In this document: one piece after another, positions 1-5,259 of the stretch
Numbering within the stretch: the first letter of the stretch is position 1
How the letters are laid out: each line of letters begins with the position of its first letter
DNA from: Desulfovibrio sp.
GTDB lineage: Bacteria > Desulfobacterota > Desulfovibrionia > Desulfovibrionales > Desulfovibrionaceae
Length of the DNA stretch: 5,259 bases
Assembly (NCBI GenBank): GCA_031255035.1
Contig: JAIRTI010000160.1
Span: 1 to 5,259, forward strand
Direction: 5' to 3'
Notes under the pieces: model-generated
The model's database searches: none
What the model was told of the DNA's origin: nothing
Seen by the model: the letters and a program-made list of their open reading frames with translations, nothing else
Made by a program: the position numbers and the translations under genes

Positions 1-741
1 CACAACTCCCGGCGTCTGGTCCGGCCCCGCATCATGATCTGCGTGCCCACCGGCATCACCCAGGTGGAAAAGCGGGCGGTGAAGGAATCCGCCCAGAGCG
101 CCGGCGCGCGCGAGGTCTACCTTATCGAGGAGCCCATGGCCGCGGCCATCGGCGCCAACCTTCCCATCCAGGAACCGACCTCCAACATGGTGGTCGATAT
201 CGGCGGCGGCACCACGGAAGTGGCGGTCATCTCCCTTTCGGGCATCGTGTATTCCAAGTCGGTCCGCGTCGGCGGGGACAAGATGGACGAGGCCATCATG
301 ACCCACGTCAAGCGCAAGTATAACATGCTCATCGGCGAATCCTCCGCCGAGTGCATCAAAATGACCATCGCCTCGGCTTCGGCGCTGGATCCCGAACTGA
401 AAATGGAGATCAAGGGGCGGGATCTGGTCACGGGCATTCCCCAGAACATCATCATCACCTCCGAAGAGGTGCGCAAGGCCATTTCCGAACAGGTGGACGC
501 CATTGTGCTCGCCGTGCGCGTGGCTCTGGAGCAAACTCCGCCGGAACTGGCCGCCGACATTGTGGACCGGGGCATCGTGCTCACGGGCGGCGGCGCCCTG
601 CTCAAGGGGCTTGACCAACTGTTGCGCAACGAAACCTCTCTACCCATCACCGTGGTGGAAGATCCGCTTTCCACCGTGGTCATGGGCACCGGCAGGGCCC
701 TGGACAACCTGTATATTCTGAAGGAGGTGTGCGTAAATTAA
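1..741 (+). CDS. mreB: Rod shape-determining protein MreB, C-terminal part (5' end outside window)
   Basis: This is the actin-like ATPase that polymerises under the inner membrane and guides lateral-wall synthesis. The frame is open from base 1, so the gene starts upstream; 246 residues are visible of a family norm near 345. Family hallmarks in order are [13 protein letters not shown] (from base 46), [11 protein letters not shown] (from 124), the phosphate-binding loop [11 protein letters not shown] (from 196), [10 protein letters not shown] (from 271), [13 protein letters not shown] (from 403) and the adenosine-site glycines [10 protein letters not shown] (from 583). The ATG at 34 is an internal methionine, not the start, because conserved MreB sequence (RRLVRPRI) continues upstream of it. 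The TAA at 739-741 shares its first base with the third base of the inferred ATT start of mreC. The last codons (AAG GAG GTG) double as the mreC ribosome binding site. The small departures from consensus (CVPTG rather than the common GVPSG) look benign. Confidence 0.97.
   Translation, partial: HNSRRLVRPRIMICVPTGITQVEKRAVKESAQSAGAREVYLIEEPMAAAIGANLPIQEPTSNMVVDIGGGTTEVAVISLSGIVYSKSVRVGGDKMDEAIMTHVKRKYNMLIGESSAECIKMTIASASALDPELKMEIKGRDLVTGIPQNIIITSEEVRKAISEQVDAIVLAVRVALEQTPPELAADIVDRGIVLTGGGALLKGLDQLLRNETSLPITVVEDPLSTVVMGTGRALDNLYILKEVCVN
721..729 (+). promoter_or_regulatory. Strong Shine-Dalgarno for mreC, inside the end of mreB
   Basis: AAGGAGGTG is fully complementary to the 16S anti-Shine-Dalgarno CACCTCCTT. 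It ends 7 nt before the ATT at 737 (9 nt from the GGAGG core), which is a normal spacing. It lies 170 nt from the first conventional in-frame start (GTG 899), so it cannot serve that codon. The GTG at 729 in another frame overlaps the site itself and runs into a stop after 12 codons. The site therefore supports initiation at 737. Confidence 0.85.
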
Positions 742-1747
742 CGCGCCCTCGCCCAATCGCCTCATAGGCATCCTGATTGTTCTCCTCTTCTGCTATCTGG
801 CCCTCTTCACATGGAACGCGCGCACCGGCTACCTCGACATCCTGGCCGAGCGGACCGGCCTTGAGATCGTCGGGCACGTTCTTTCGCCCGTTGTCTGGGT
901 GAAAGATCAATGCGCAGCTTACTGGCGTGATTACCTGGCCCTGATCGACGTGGCCGAGGAAAACGAACGGCTGCGGGACGACCTGCGCCGGGCGCGCAAC
1001 TACGCCAACCTCGTGGCCGAAGATCGGGCCGAGTTGGAACGTCTGCGCAAACTCCTGCAACTTGAAGCCCTGCACGAGCGCCCGGCCTTCGCGGCCAGGG
1101 TCATCGCCTGGCGCTTCGGCCCGCAGGCCGCGCACAACACCTTTACCGTGAACAAGGGCTATCTGGACGGGGCCATCGTCGGCACGCCGGTCGTCACGAA
1201 CTCCGGCGTGGTCGGCCGCGTTCTGCGCGCCGCGCCGCACGCGGCAACCGTGCTCATGCTTACGGACCCCGGCTTTCGCCTGGCGGTCGTCAGCCAGCAA
1301 AGCCGCACGCCCGGCATTGTCACCGGCAGTTCCGGCGAAGCGCGGCGGCTTGAACTGGCCTATGTCGCCCAGAACGCCCAGATTGTCCCCGGCGAGGTGC
1401 TGATCACCTCGGGCCTGGACGGCGCCTTTCCCAAGGGCGTTCCCGTGGGCATCGTTACCAGCGTCACGCCGGGCAACGAAAGCCTCTTTCTCCAGGTACA
1501 CGCGCAGCCGCTTATCGACCATGAACGGCTTGAGGAAGTGCTTATGCTGCGCCGGACCGGAAGCGGTCCGCCCCTGCTCGATCCCCTGCCGGACCCTTCG
1601 GAGATGTTCCCGCCGCAACCGCCGTCCGAAAACGGGCAGGAACCGGCGCCGTCCACGGACGGAGAGCCGGCGGTCGCCCAGCATAACGGGACAACGCGGC
1701 AAAACGCGCCGGACGCCGACGGCGCCTTCGGCCGGAGCGGCCCGTGA
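737..1747 (+). CDS. mreC: Rod shape-determining protein MreC, inferred ATT start
   Basis: MreC is a bitopic inner-membrane protein whose periplasmic domain links MreB/MreD to PBP2 and is thought to activate the RodA-PBP2 synthase. With the start at 737 it has 336 residues. A hydrophobic anchor spans about residues 8-26 ([17 protein letters not shown]), followed by a short linker, a heptad-like coiled coil (about 72-109, VAEENERL to RLRKLLQL) and the beta-barrel MreC core (about 118-271) containing [23 protein letters not shown] and [21 protein letters not shown] 65-residue Pro/Gly/acidic tail, probably disordered, ends the protein. The start rests on an in-frame TAA at 734-736, the absence of any ATG/GTG/TTG before 899, the perfect Shine-Dalgarno at 721-729 and the need for the anchor. 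A GTG 899 start would give 282 residues and no membrane segment. The TGA overlaps the mreD start by 4 bases. Identity is secure; the exact start codon is inferred. Confidence 0.93.
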   Translation: MNAPSPNRLIGILIVLLFCYLALFTWNARTGYLDILAERTGLEIVGHVLSPVVWVKDQCAAYWRDYLALIDVAEENERLRDDLRRARNYANLVAEDRAELERLRKLLQLEALHERPAFAARVIAWRFGPQAAHNTFTVNKGYLDGAIVGTPVVTNSGVVGRVLRAAPHAATVLMLTDPGFRLAVVSQQSRTPGIVTGSSGEARRLELAYVAQNAQIVPGEVLITSGLDGAFPKGVPVGIVTSVTPGNESLFLQVHAQPLIDHERLEEVLMLRRTGSGPPLLDPLPDPSEMFPPQPPSENGQEPAPSTDGEPAVAQHNGTTRQNAPDADGAFGRSGP

Positions 1748-2211
1748 AACGCGCCGGACGCATCCTCTGGTGGGCGACCTTTATCGCCGGCGCTCTCATC
1801 GTGCAGCAGAGCATACCGGGCATTGACGCGCTCACGCCGGGCTTTTTGCTGTCCCTACAGGAAAGGCGGCCCAGGCAGAGCTTTTGGCTCTTCGTCTTTT
1901 TTGTGCTCATCCAGGAGGGATCGGGCAGCCTCGCTTTCGGCAGCGCCCTGTTATGGTATGGCGGCCAGGCGGTCCTGTTCCATGTCAGCCTGCGCTATTT
2001 CGTGGCCGACAGCCTGCTGTTCGTGCTCATGCTGTCCGCCGCGCTCGGCGCCTACCACGGCTTTCTGGTCTGGTTCATGTGCATCGTGCAAAAGGCGCCG
2101 GTGTATTTTTTCACGCTGACCAGGGAAAGCCTGTTGCAGGCCACCATTATTCCCTTGATCTGGGGGCTCGCCTTTTTCTCGCGCCCCAAAAACTCTTTTC
2201 GCACCGTGTGA
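1744..2211 (+). CDS. mreD: Rod shape-determining protein MreD
   Basis: MreD is a small polytopic inner-membrane protein of the elongasome that works with MreC and MreB. At 155 residues it has the usual family length. It is very hydrophobic, with about five likely membrane segments: near residues 6-22 (ILWWATFIAGALIV), one around 46-57 (SFWLFVFFVLIQ), then others in the middle (SALLWYGGQAVLF, SLLFVLMLSAALGAYHGFLVWFMCIV) and one near the C-terminus (ATIIPLIWGLAFF). MreD is poorly conserved, so the call rests on size, topology and position between mreC and mrdA. The start is GTG at 1744, inside the GTGA overlap with the mreC stop, with GGAG at 1734-1737 six nt upstream. This arrangement suggests translation coupled to mreC. 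It ends in TGA, 6 nt before mrdA. Confidence 0.88.
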   Translation: MKRAGRILWWATFIAGALIVQQSIPGIDALTPGFLLSLQERRPRQSFWLFVFFVLIQEGSGSLAFGSALLWYGGQAVLFHVSLRYFVADSLLFVLMLSAALGAYHGFLVWFMCIVQKAPVYFFTLTRESLLQATIIPLIWGLAFFSRPKNSFRTV

Positions 2212-2217
2212 CGCGCC

Positions 2218-4053
2218 ATGGCTATTGAGATAGGCACAGACGGATATCAGCCGCCCCGCATCGGGCTGGCTCTGCTTTACGGACTGACCGCCGCTTTTTT
2301 TCTGCTTTTCGTGCTGCGCTTCTGGTACCTCCAGATGTTGCAGGGCGAATATTACGCGCAAAAAGCCAACGACAACCGCACCCGCCAGGAGCGCGTCTAC
2401 GCCACGCGCGGCATCATCCTCGACAGCCGGGGCACGCTTCTGGCCGAAAACAGGCCGGCCTACGCCCTGACCCTTATCCGGGAGGACTGCCCGGACATCC
2501 CGGCCACCCTCGCCCAGGTCAGCCAGTGGACGGGCGTGCCTCTGGCGGCCTTGCAGACGAAATTCCAGCAGGACGCCCTGCGCGTAAAATCCTTTCAGCC
2601 CCAGATCATCGCCACGGACATCCCCTTTGAAAAAGTGACGGAAATCGAACAAAGCATTTTCCAGTGGCCGGGCTTGAGCGTTGAAACGCGCCAGCGCCGG
2701 TACTATCCGTCCGGCCCCCTGTTCGCGCACATATTGGGCTATGTGGCCGACGCCAGCGAAAAAGAGCTGAAGGCCGACGACAAACTGGCCCTCGGCGACA
2801 TCGTGGGCAAGCAGGGCCTGGAACTGGTGCTGGAAAAACGCCTGCGCGGCACCAAAGGGCAGAACCGCGTCGAAGTGGATGTCCTGGGCAGGCAGCTCAA
2901 CAAAAATCAGGAAGCGCCCCCGGTGGCCGGCGAAAACATCACGCTGTCCCTGGACAGCGAGTTGCAGCGGGCCGCTTCGGAAGCCCTGGGCGACGAGGCC
3001 GGGGCCGTTGTAGTGATGGAGCCGGAAACCGGAAAGCTGCGCGCCCTGGTCACGCATCCGGCTTACGACAACAACATATTCACGACGACACTCTCCAGAG
3101 AGGACTGGGCCGCGCTTGCCGACGACCCCCGCTACCCGCTTCAGAACCGGGCCATCCAGAGCGTCTATCCGCCGGGGTCGGTATGGAAGCTGATGATGGC
3201 CGGCCTGTTCCTGGAACAGAAAATCGACCCCAAACAGACCGTGACCTGTCACGGCCAGGTCATCCTGGGCACGCACACCTTCCGCTGCTGGCGCGGCGGC
3301 GGCCACGGCCCCATGAACATGATGCAATCGCTCATCAACTCATGCGACGTCTATTATTATGAGATGGCGCAGAGGGTGGGCATCGACAATCTGGAACGCT
3401 TCGCCAAGGCCTGCGGCTTCGGCTCGCCCACCGGCATCGACCTGCCCCACGAGCGTTCCGGTCTGGTGCCGGGCAGGCAGTGGAAGCAGCGCCGCTTCGG
3501 CGAGCCCTGGCAGCGGGGGGAAACCCTGAATATTTCCATAGGCCAGGGTTTTACCCTTGTCACCCCCGTGCAGATGGCGGTCTTTGTGAGCGCCCTGCTC
3601 AACGAGGGCAAGCTGCTCAAGCCCAGCCTCATTGAAAATGAAGCCCTTGAGGAGCGCGGGACGCTGCCCATTCCCGCTTCCCACCGCGCCTTCATCCTCG
3701 AATCCATGCGCGTGACCGCTGAGAGCGGCACGGCGCGGCGGGTGTACCGGCCGGACGCGGTCATGGGCGGCAAAACCGGCACGGCGCAGGTGGTGCGGCT
3801 GGGCGAACACCGGCGCAAAAAGAATGAAATAAGCTATTTTCACCGCGATCACGCCTGGTTCACGGCCTGGGGCATGAAAGACGGAAAAACTTACGTGGTC
3901 GTCGTCATGGTGGAGCATGGAGGTGGAGGCAGCTCAACGGCCGGGCCGATTGTGGCCAAGGTCTTCGAGGCTCTGTTCGGGCCGGTCGGCCACGTATCGG
4001 AAGCCGCGCCCAGGTCCGGGACGCGGGCAAACGCCTCTGCGGCCGTTCAATAG
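2218..4053 (+). CDS. mrdA: Peptidoglycan transpeptidase PBP2 (class B penicillin-binding protein)
   Basis: PBP2 cross-links stem peptides in the lateral wall as partner of RodA. It has 611 residues; E. coli PBP2 has 633. Order: short cytoplasmic N-terminus, one membrane anchor (about residues 14-36), the pedestal/dimerisation domain with the conserved YATRGIILDSRG and LLAENRPAY (about 60-82) and RRYYPSGPLFAHILGYV, then the transpeptidase domain. All three active-site motifs are intact: the nucleophile motif SVWK (S321-K324, within YPPGSVWK), the SxD/SxN motif SCD (S375-D377) and KTG (K519-G521, within GGKTGTAQ). Cysteines 344 and 357 flank GTHTF before the GGHG segment. The tail after FEALFG (about 24 residues) is low complexity. 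The ATG follows the mreD stop by 6 nt in the same frame with no recognisable Shine-Dalgarno, so coupling to mreD is likely. FtsI is less likely because of the neighbouring genes. Confidence 0.97.
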   Translation: MAIEIGTDGYQPPRIGLALLYGLTAAFFLLFVLRFWYLQMLQGEYYAQKANDNRTRQERVYATRGIILDSRGTLLAENRPAYALTLIREDCPDIPATLAQVSQWTGVPLAALQTKFQQDALRVKSFQPQIIATDIPFEKVTEIEQSIFQWPGLSVETRQRRYYPSGPLFAHILGYVADASEKELKADDKLALGDIVGKQGLELVLEKRLRGTKGQNRVEVDVLGRQLNKNQEAPPVAGENITLSLDSELQRAASEALGDEAGAVVVMEPETGKLRALVTHPAYDNNIFTTTLSREDWAALADDPRYPLQNRAIQSVYPPGSVWKLMMAGLFLEQKIDPKQTVTCHGQVILGTHTFRCWRGGGHGPMNMMQSLINSCDVYYYEMAQRVGIDNLERFAKACGFGSPTGIDLPHERSGLVPGRQWKQRRFGEPWQRGETLNISIGQGFTLVTPVQMAVFVSALLNEGKLLKPSLIENEALEERGTLPIPASHRAFILESMRVTAESGTARRVYRPDAVMGGKTGTAQVVRLGEHRRKKNEISYFHRDHAWFTAWGMKDGKTYVVVVMVEHGGGGSSTAGPIVAKVFEALFGPVGHVSEAAPRSGTRANASAAVQ

Positions 4054-4057
4054 GAAG
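4052..4057 (+). promoter_or_regulatory. Ribosome binding site deciding the rodA start
   Basis: AGGAAG overlaps the mrdA TAG stop and lies 6 nt before the ATG at 4064. The second candidate ATG at 4073 would be 15 nt away, which is too far. The site therefore favours 4064 over 4073. It also argues against an in-frame extension back to 3917, which would run deep inside mrdA. Confidence 0.7.
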
Positions 4058-4063
4058 AAACGT

Positions 4064-5179
4064 ATGCCCGCCATGGACAGACGCCTTATCACCCACGCCA
4101 ACTGGAGCCTCGTCGGCTTTACCTGCCTGCTTTTTATGGTAGGCGTCACCAATCTGTATTCGGCCAGCGGCGTGCGCATTGAGGACGGCATCCTGGTGGC
4201 GCCCTTTTTCCAGAAACAGCTTCTCTGGGGCGCCGGCGGCCTTGGCTGCATGATCGCCTGCACCTTCTTCGACTACCGCCATTTACGGACGCTCTCGCTG
4301 CCTTTCTTCCTGCTCGCCGTCATCCTTCTGAGCATGGTGCCGTTGGCGGGCAAAACCGTATACGGAGCCAAGCGCTGGCTCGATCTCGGTTTTTTCAACC
4401 TCCAGCCGAGCGAAATCGCGAAAATCGCCACCATGATTCTCGGCGCGTCGCTTCTGGCCCGCTATAAGGACAGCCTGACCTGGCGTGAACTTTTTTTCGT
4501 CCTCGGCGTCGTGGCCATTCCCTGCGTTCTTATTTTCCTCCAGCCGGATCTCGGCACCACCCTGTTGCTGTTTTTTCTTCTTGCCGGGATGATTCTGTTT
4601 CACGGCATCAAAAAATATGTTTTCAAAACCTGCTGTTTAGCCATGCCCTTTCTCTTGCCGCTCAGCTGGCTCTTTCTCAAGGATTATCAAAAAGACCGCA
4701 TTCTTACCTTTCTGGACCCCTCACGCGACGTGCGCGGGGCCAGTTACCACATTATCCAGTCGCTCACGGCCATCGGTTCCGGGCAGCTCTGGGGAAAGGG
4801 CTTCCAGGGCGGCACCCAGAGCCTCTACCGTTTTCTGCCCGAAAAACATACGGATTTCGCGGTGGCCGTGTTCAGCGAGGAGTGGGGTTTCCTCGGCTGC
4901 ACGACACTTTTAACCTTGTATTGTTGTTTTTTATTGTGCATAATAACAACTTCACGCGGTGCCAAGGATCAATTCGGCAGCATCCTGTGCGCGGGAGTTT
5001 TCTTTTATTTTTTCTGGCAGATACTGATCAACATCGGCATGGTGGTCGGGCTCATGCCGGTGGTGGGTGTGCCCCTGCCTTTTATCAGCTATGGCGGCAC
5101 CGCCACCATCGTCAACTTCATCATGCTCGGTCTGGTCCTGAACGTGTCCATGCGACGGTTCATGTTTAAAATCAGCTAA
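4064..5179 (+). CDS. rodA: SEDS peptidoglycan glycosyltransferase RodA
   Basis: RodA polymerises lipid II into glycan strands in the inner membrane, working as a complex with PBP2. From ATG 4064 it has 371 residues, like E. coli RodA (370), with about ten hydrophobic membrane segments. SEDS motifs are present: RWLDLGFFNLQPSEIAKIA (W105; QPSE at 114-117), QPDLGTTLLLF (160-170, D162), GKGFQGGTQ, and RFLPEKHTDFAVAVFSEEWGF. In this last motif D264 corresponds to the aspartate of the HTDF motif shown to be essential in other RodA proteins. The C-terminal SEDS signature VVGVPLPFISYGGTATI is also present. The gene starts 10 nt after mrdA. Reading the frame back to 3917 would add 49 Arg/Pro-rich residues overlapping mrdA and unlike any RodA N-terminus, so that start is rejected. 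The neighbouring PBP2 gene favours RodA over the related FtsW. A short AT-rich, rare-codon patch lies at 4907-4954. Confidence 0.97.
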   Translation: MPAMDRRLITHANWSLVGFTCLLFMVGVTNLYSASGVRIEDGILVAPFFQKQLLWGAGGLGCMIACTFFDYRHLRTLSLPFFLLAVILLSMVPLAGKTVYGAKRWLDLGFFNLQPSEIAKIATMILGASLLARYKDSLTWRELFFVLGVVAIPCVLIFLQPDLGTTLLLFFLLAGMILFHGIKKYVFKTCCLAMPFLLPLSWLFLKDYQKDRILTFLDPSRDVRGASYHIIQSLTAIGSGQLWGKGFQGGTQSLYRFLPEKHTDFAVAVFSEEWGFLGCTTLLTLYCCFLLCIITTSRGAKDQFGSILCAGVFFYFFWQILINIGMVVGLMPVVGVPLPFISYGGTATIVNFIMLGLVLNVSMRRFMFKIS

Positions 5180-5214
5180 CATGTCCAATTATGACGTGGG
5201 CATAAAGACGATGC

Positions 5215-5219
5215 GAGGG
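5215..5219 (+). promoter_or_regulatory. Probable ribosome binding site of the gene starting at 5228
   Basis: GAGGG is complementary to part of the anti-Shine-Dalgarno and lies 8 nt before the ATG at 5228, a normal spacing. It supports a real gene start near the window edge. Confidence 0.55.
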
Positions 5220-5227
5220 TAGCAGTC

Positions 5228-5259
5228 ATGGCCAAAGACGAATTTACCGCTTTTCTCGG
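5228..5259 (+). CDS. Start of a downstream gene, possibly a bactofilin (partial)
   Basis: Only ten codons plus two bases are visible, reading MAKDEFTAFL and a probable following G. From memory, bactofilins (polymer-forming cytoskeletal proteins, DUF583/CcmA family) of Desulfovibrio-like bacteria begin with a similar MAKDE..AFLG peptide before the beta-helical core, and can sit after rodA in this operon. The match rests on about ten residues and on context, so the product is a guess. That a gene starts here is better supported: a Shine-Dalgarno-like GAGGG lies 8 nt upstream, the strand is that of the operon, and the gap after rodA is only 48 nt. If correct, it would encode a self-assembling membrane-associated scaffold used in wall or shape functions. 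The product cannot be confirmed from this window. Confidence 0.5.
   Translation, partial: MAKDEFTAFL

Noticed and set aside
729..767. Alternative GTG start at 729 in a third frame, with a frameshift into mreC
   Set aside because: The GTG overlaps the Shine-Dalgarno itself and the frame stops at 765-767. It would need an indel for which there is no direct evidence, though raw reads could test it.
899..901. GTG as the start of mreC
   Set aside because: It would remove the membrane anchor and has no Shine-Dalgarno just upstream; coding similarity to MreC continues back to 737.
680..1702. 340-residue open frame on the minus strand opposite mreC
   Set aside because: Shadow frame produced by GC-rich codon usage; rich in Arg, Gly and Ala with no recognisable domain, and fully antisense to a confident mreC.
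1951..3327. 458-residue open frame on the minus strand opposite mreD and mrdA
   Set aside because: Long but antisense to conserved genes, with a His/Gln/Gly/Ala-rich composition typical of shadow frames and no family motif.
3917..4063. 49-codon N-terminal extension of rodA
   Set aside because: It overlaps mrdA out of frame, is Arg/Pro-rich and unlike RodA N-termini, whereas the ATG at 4064 has a well-placed AGGAAG.
5180..5198. Short hairpin CATGTC/GACGTG with a 7-nt loop after rodA
   Set aside because: Only six pairs including one wobble, and no T-run follows, so it is not a convincing terminator; the operon probably continues.
5181..5222. 13-residue mini-ORF (MSNYDVGIKTMRG) between rodA and the next gene
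   Set aside because: No good ribosome binding site of its own, no leader-peptide character such as a codon run, and a length expected by chance; its end overlaps the ribosome binding site region of the next gene.
5181..5227. Possible promoter in the rodA-downstream gap
   Set aside because: CATAAA could be read as a -10 element, but no -35-like hexamer sits at a proper distance.

Overview
The window is one tightly packed, all-plus-strand cell-shape operon: the 3' part of mreB, then complete mreC, mreD, mrdA (PBP2) and rodA, then the first codons of a sixth gene that I tentatively read as a bactofilin. Base composition is GC-rich, with mostly G/C third codon positions. The protein sequences and the possible bactofilin after rodA resemble Desulfovibrio-type Desulfobacterota (former Deltaproteobacteria). 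That placement is an inference from memory, not from a search.

Layout: mreB (1-741, 5' end outside the window) ends in TAA and overlaps the inferred mreC start by one base. mreC (737-1747) overlaps mreD by four bases (GTGA). mreD (1744-2211) is 6 nt from mrdA (2218-4053), which is 10 nt from rodA (4064-5179). A 48-nt gap then leads to an ATG at 5228, whose gene runs off the window. No terminator or convincing internal promoter was seen, so the genes are probably one transcript with extensive translational coupling. No stretch over 300 bases lacks a gene.

Function: MreB is the actin-like filament on the inner face of the membrane. MreC and MreD are its membrane partners. RodA (SEDS glycosyltransferase) and PBP2 (class B transpeptidase) form the peptidoglycan synthase of the Rod complex that builds the lateral wall. 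If the last gene is a bactofilin, a second polymerising scaffold is encoded beside the elongation machinery.

The most unusual feature is the mreC start. No ATG, GTG or TTG occurs in frame upstream of the membrane anchor. An in-frame stop at 734-736 is followed at once by ATT (737), set behind a perfect 9-nt Shine-Dalgarno. This looks like a rare AUU start, and the simplest automatic call (GTG at 899) would delete the transmembrane anchor. Otherwise this is a conserved housekeeping locus. I see no mobile element, CRISPR, RNA gene or clearly new system.
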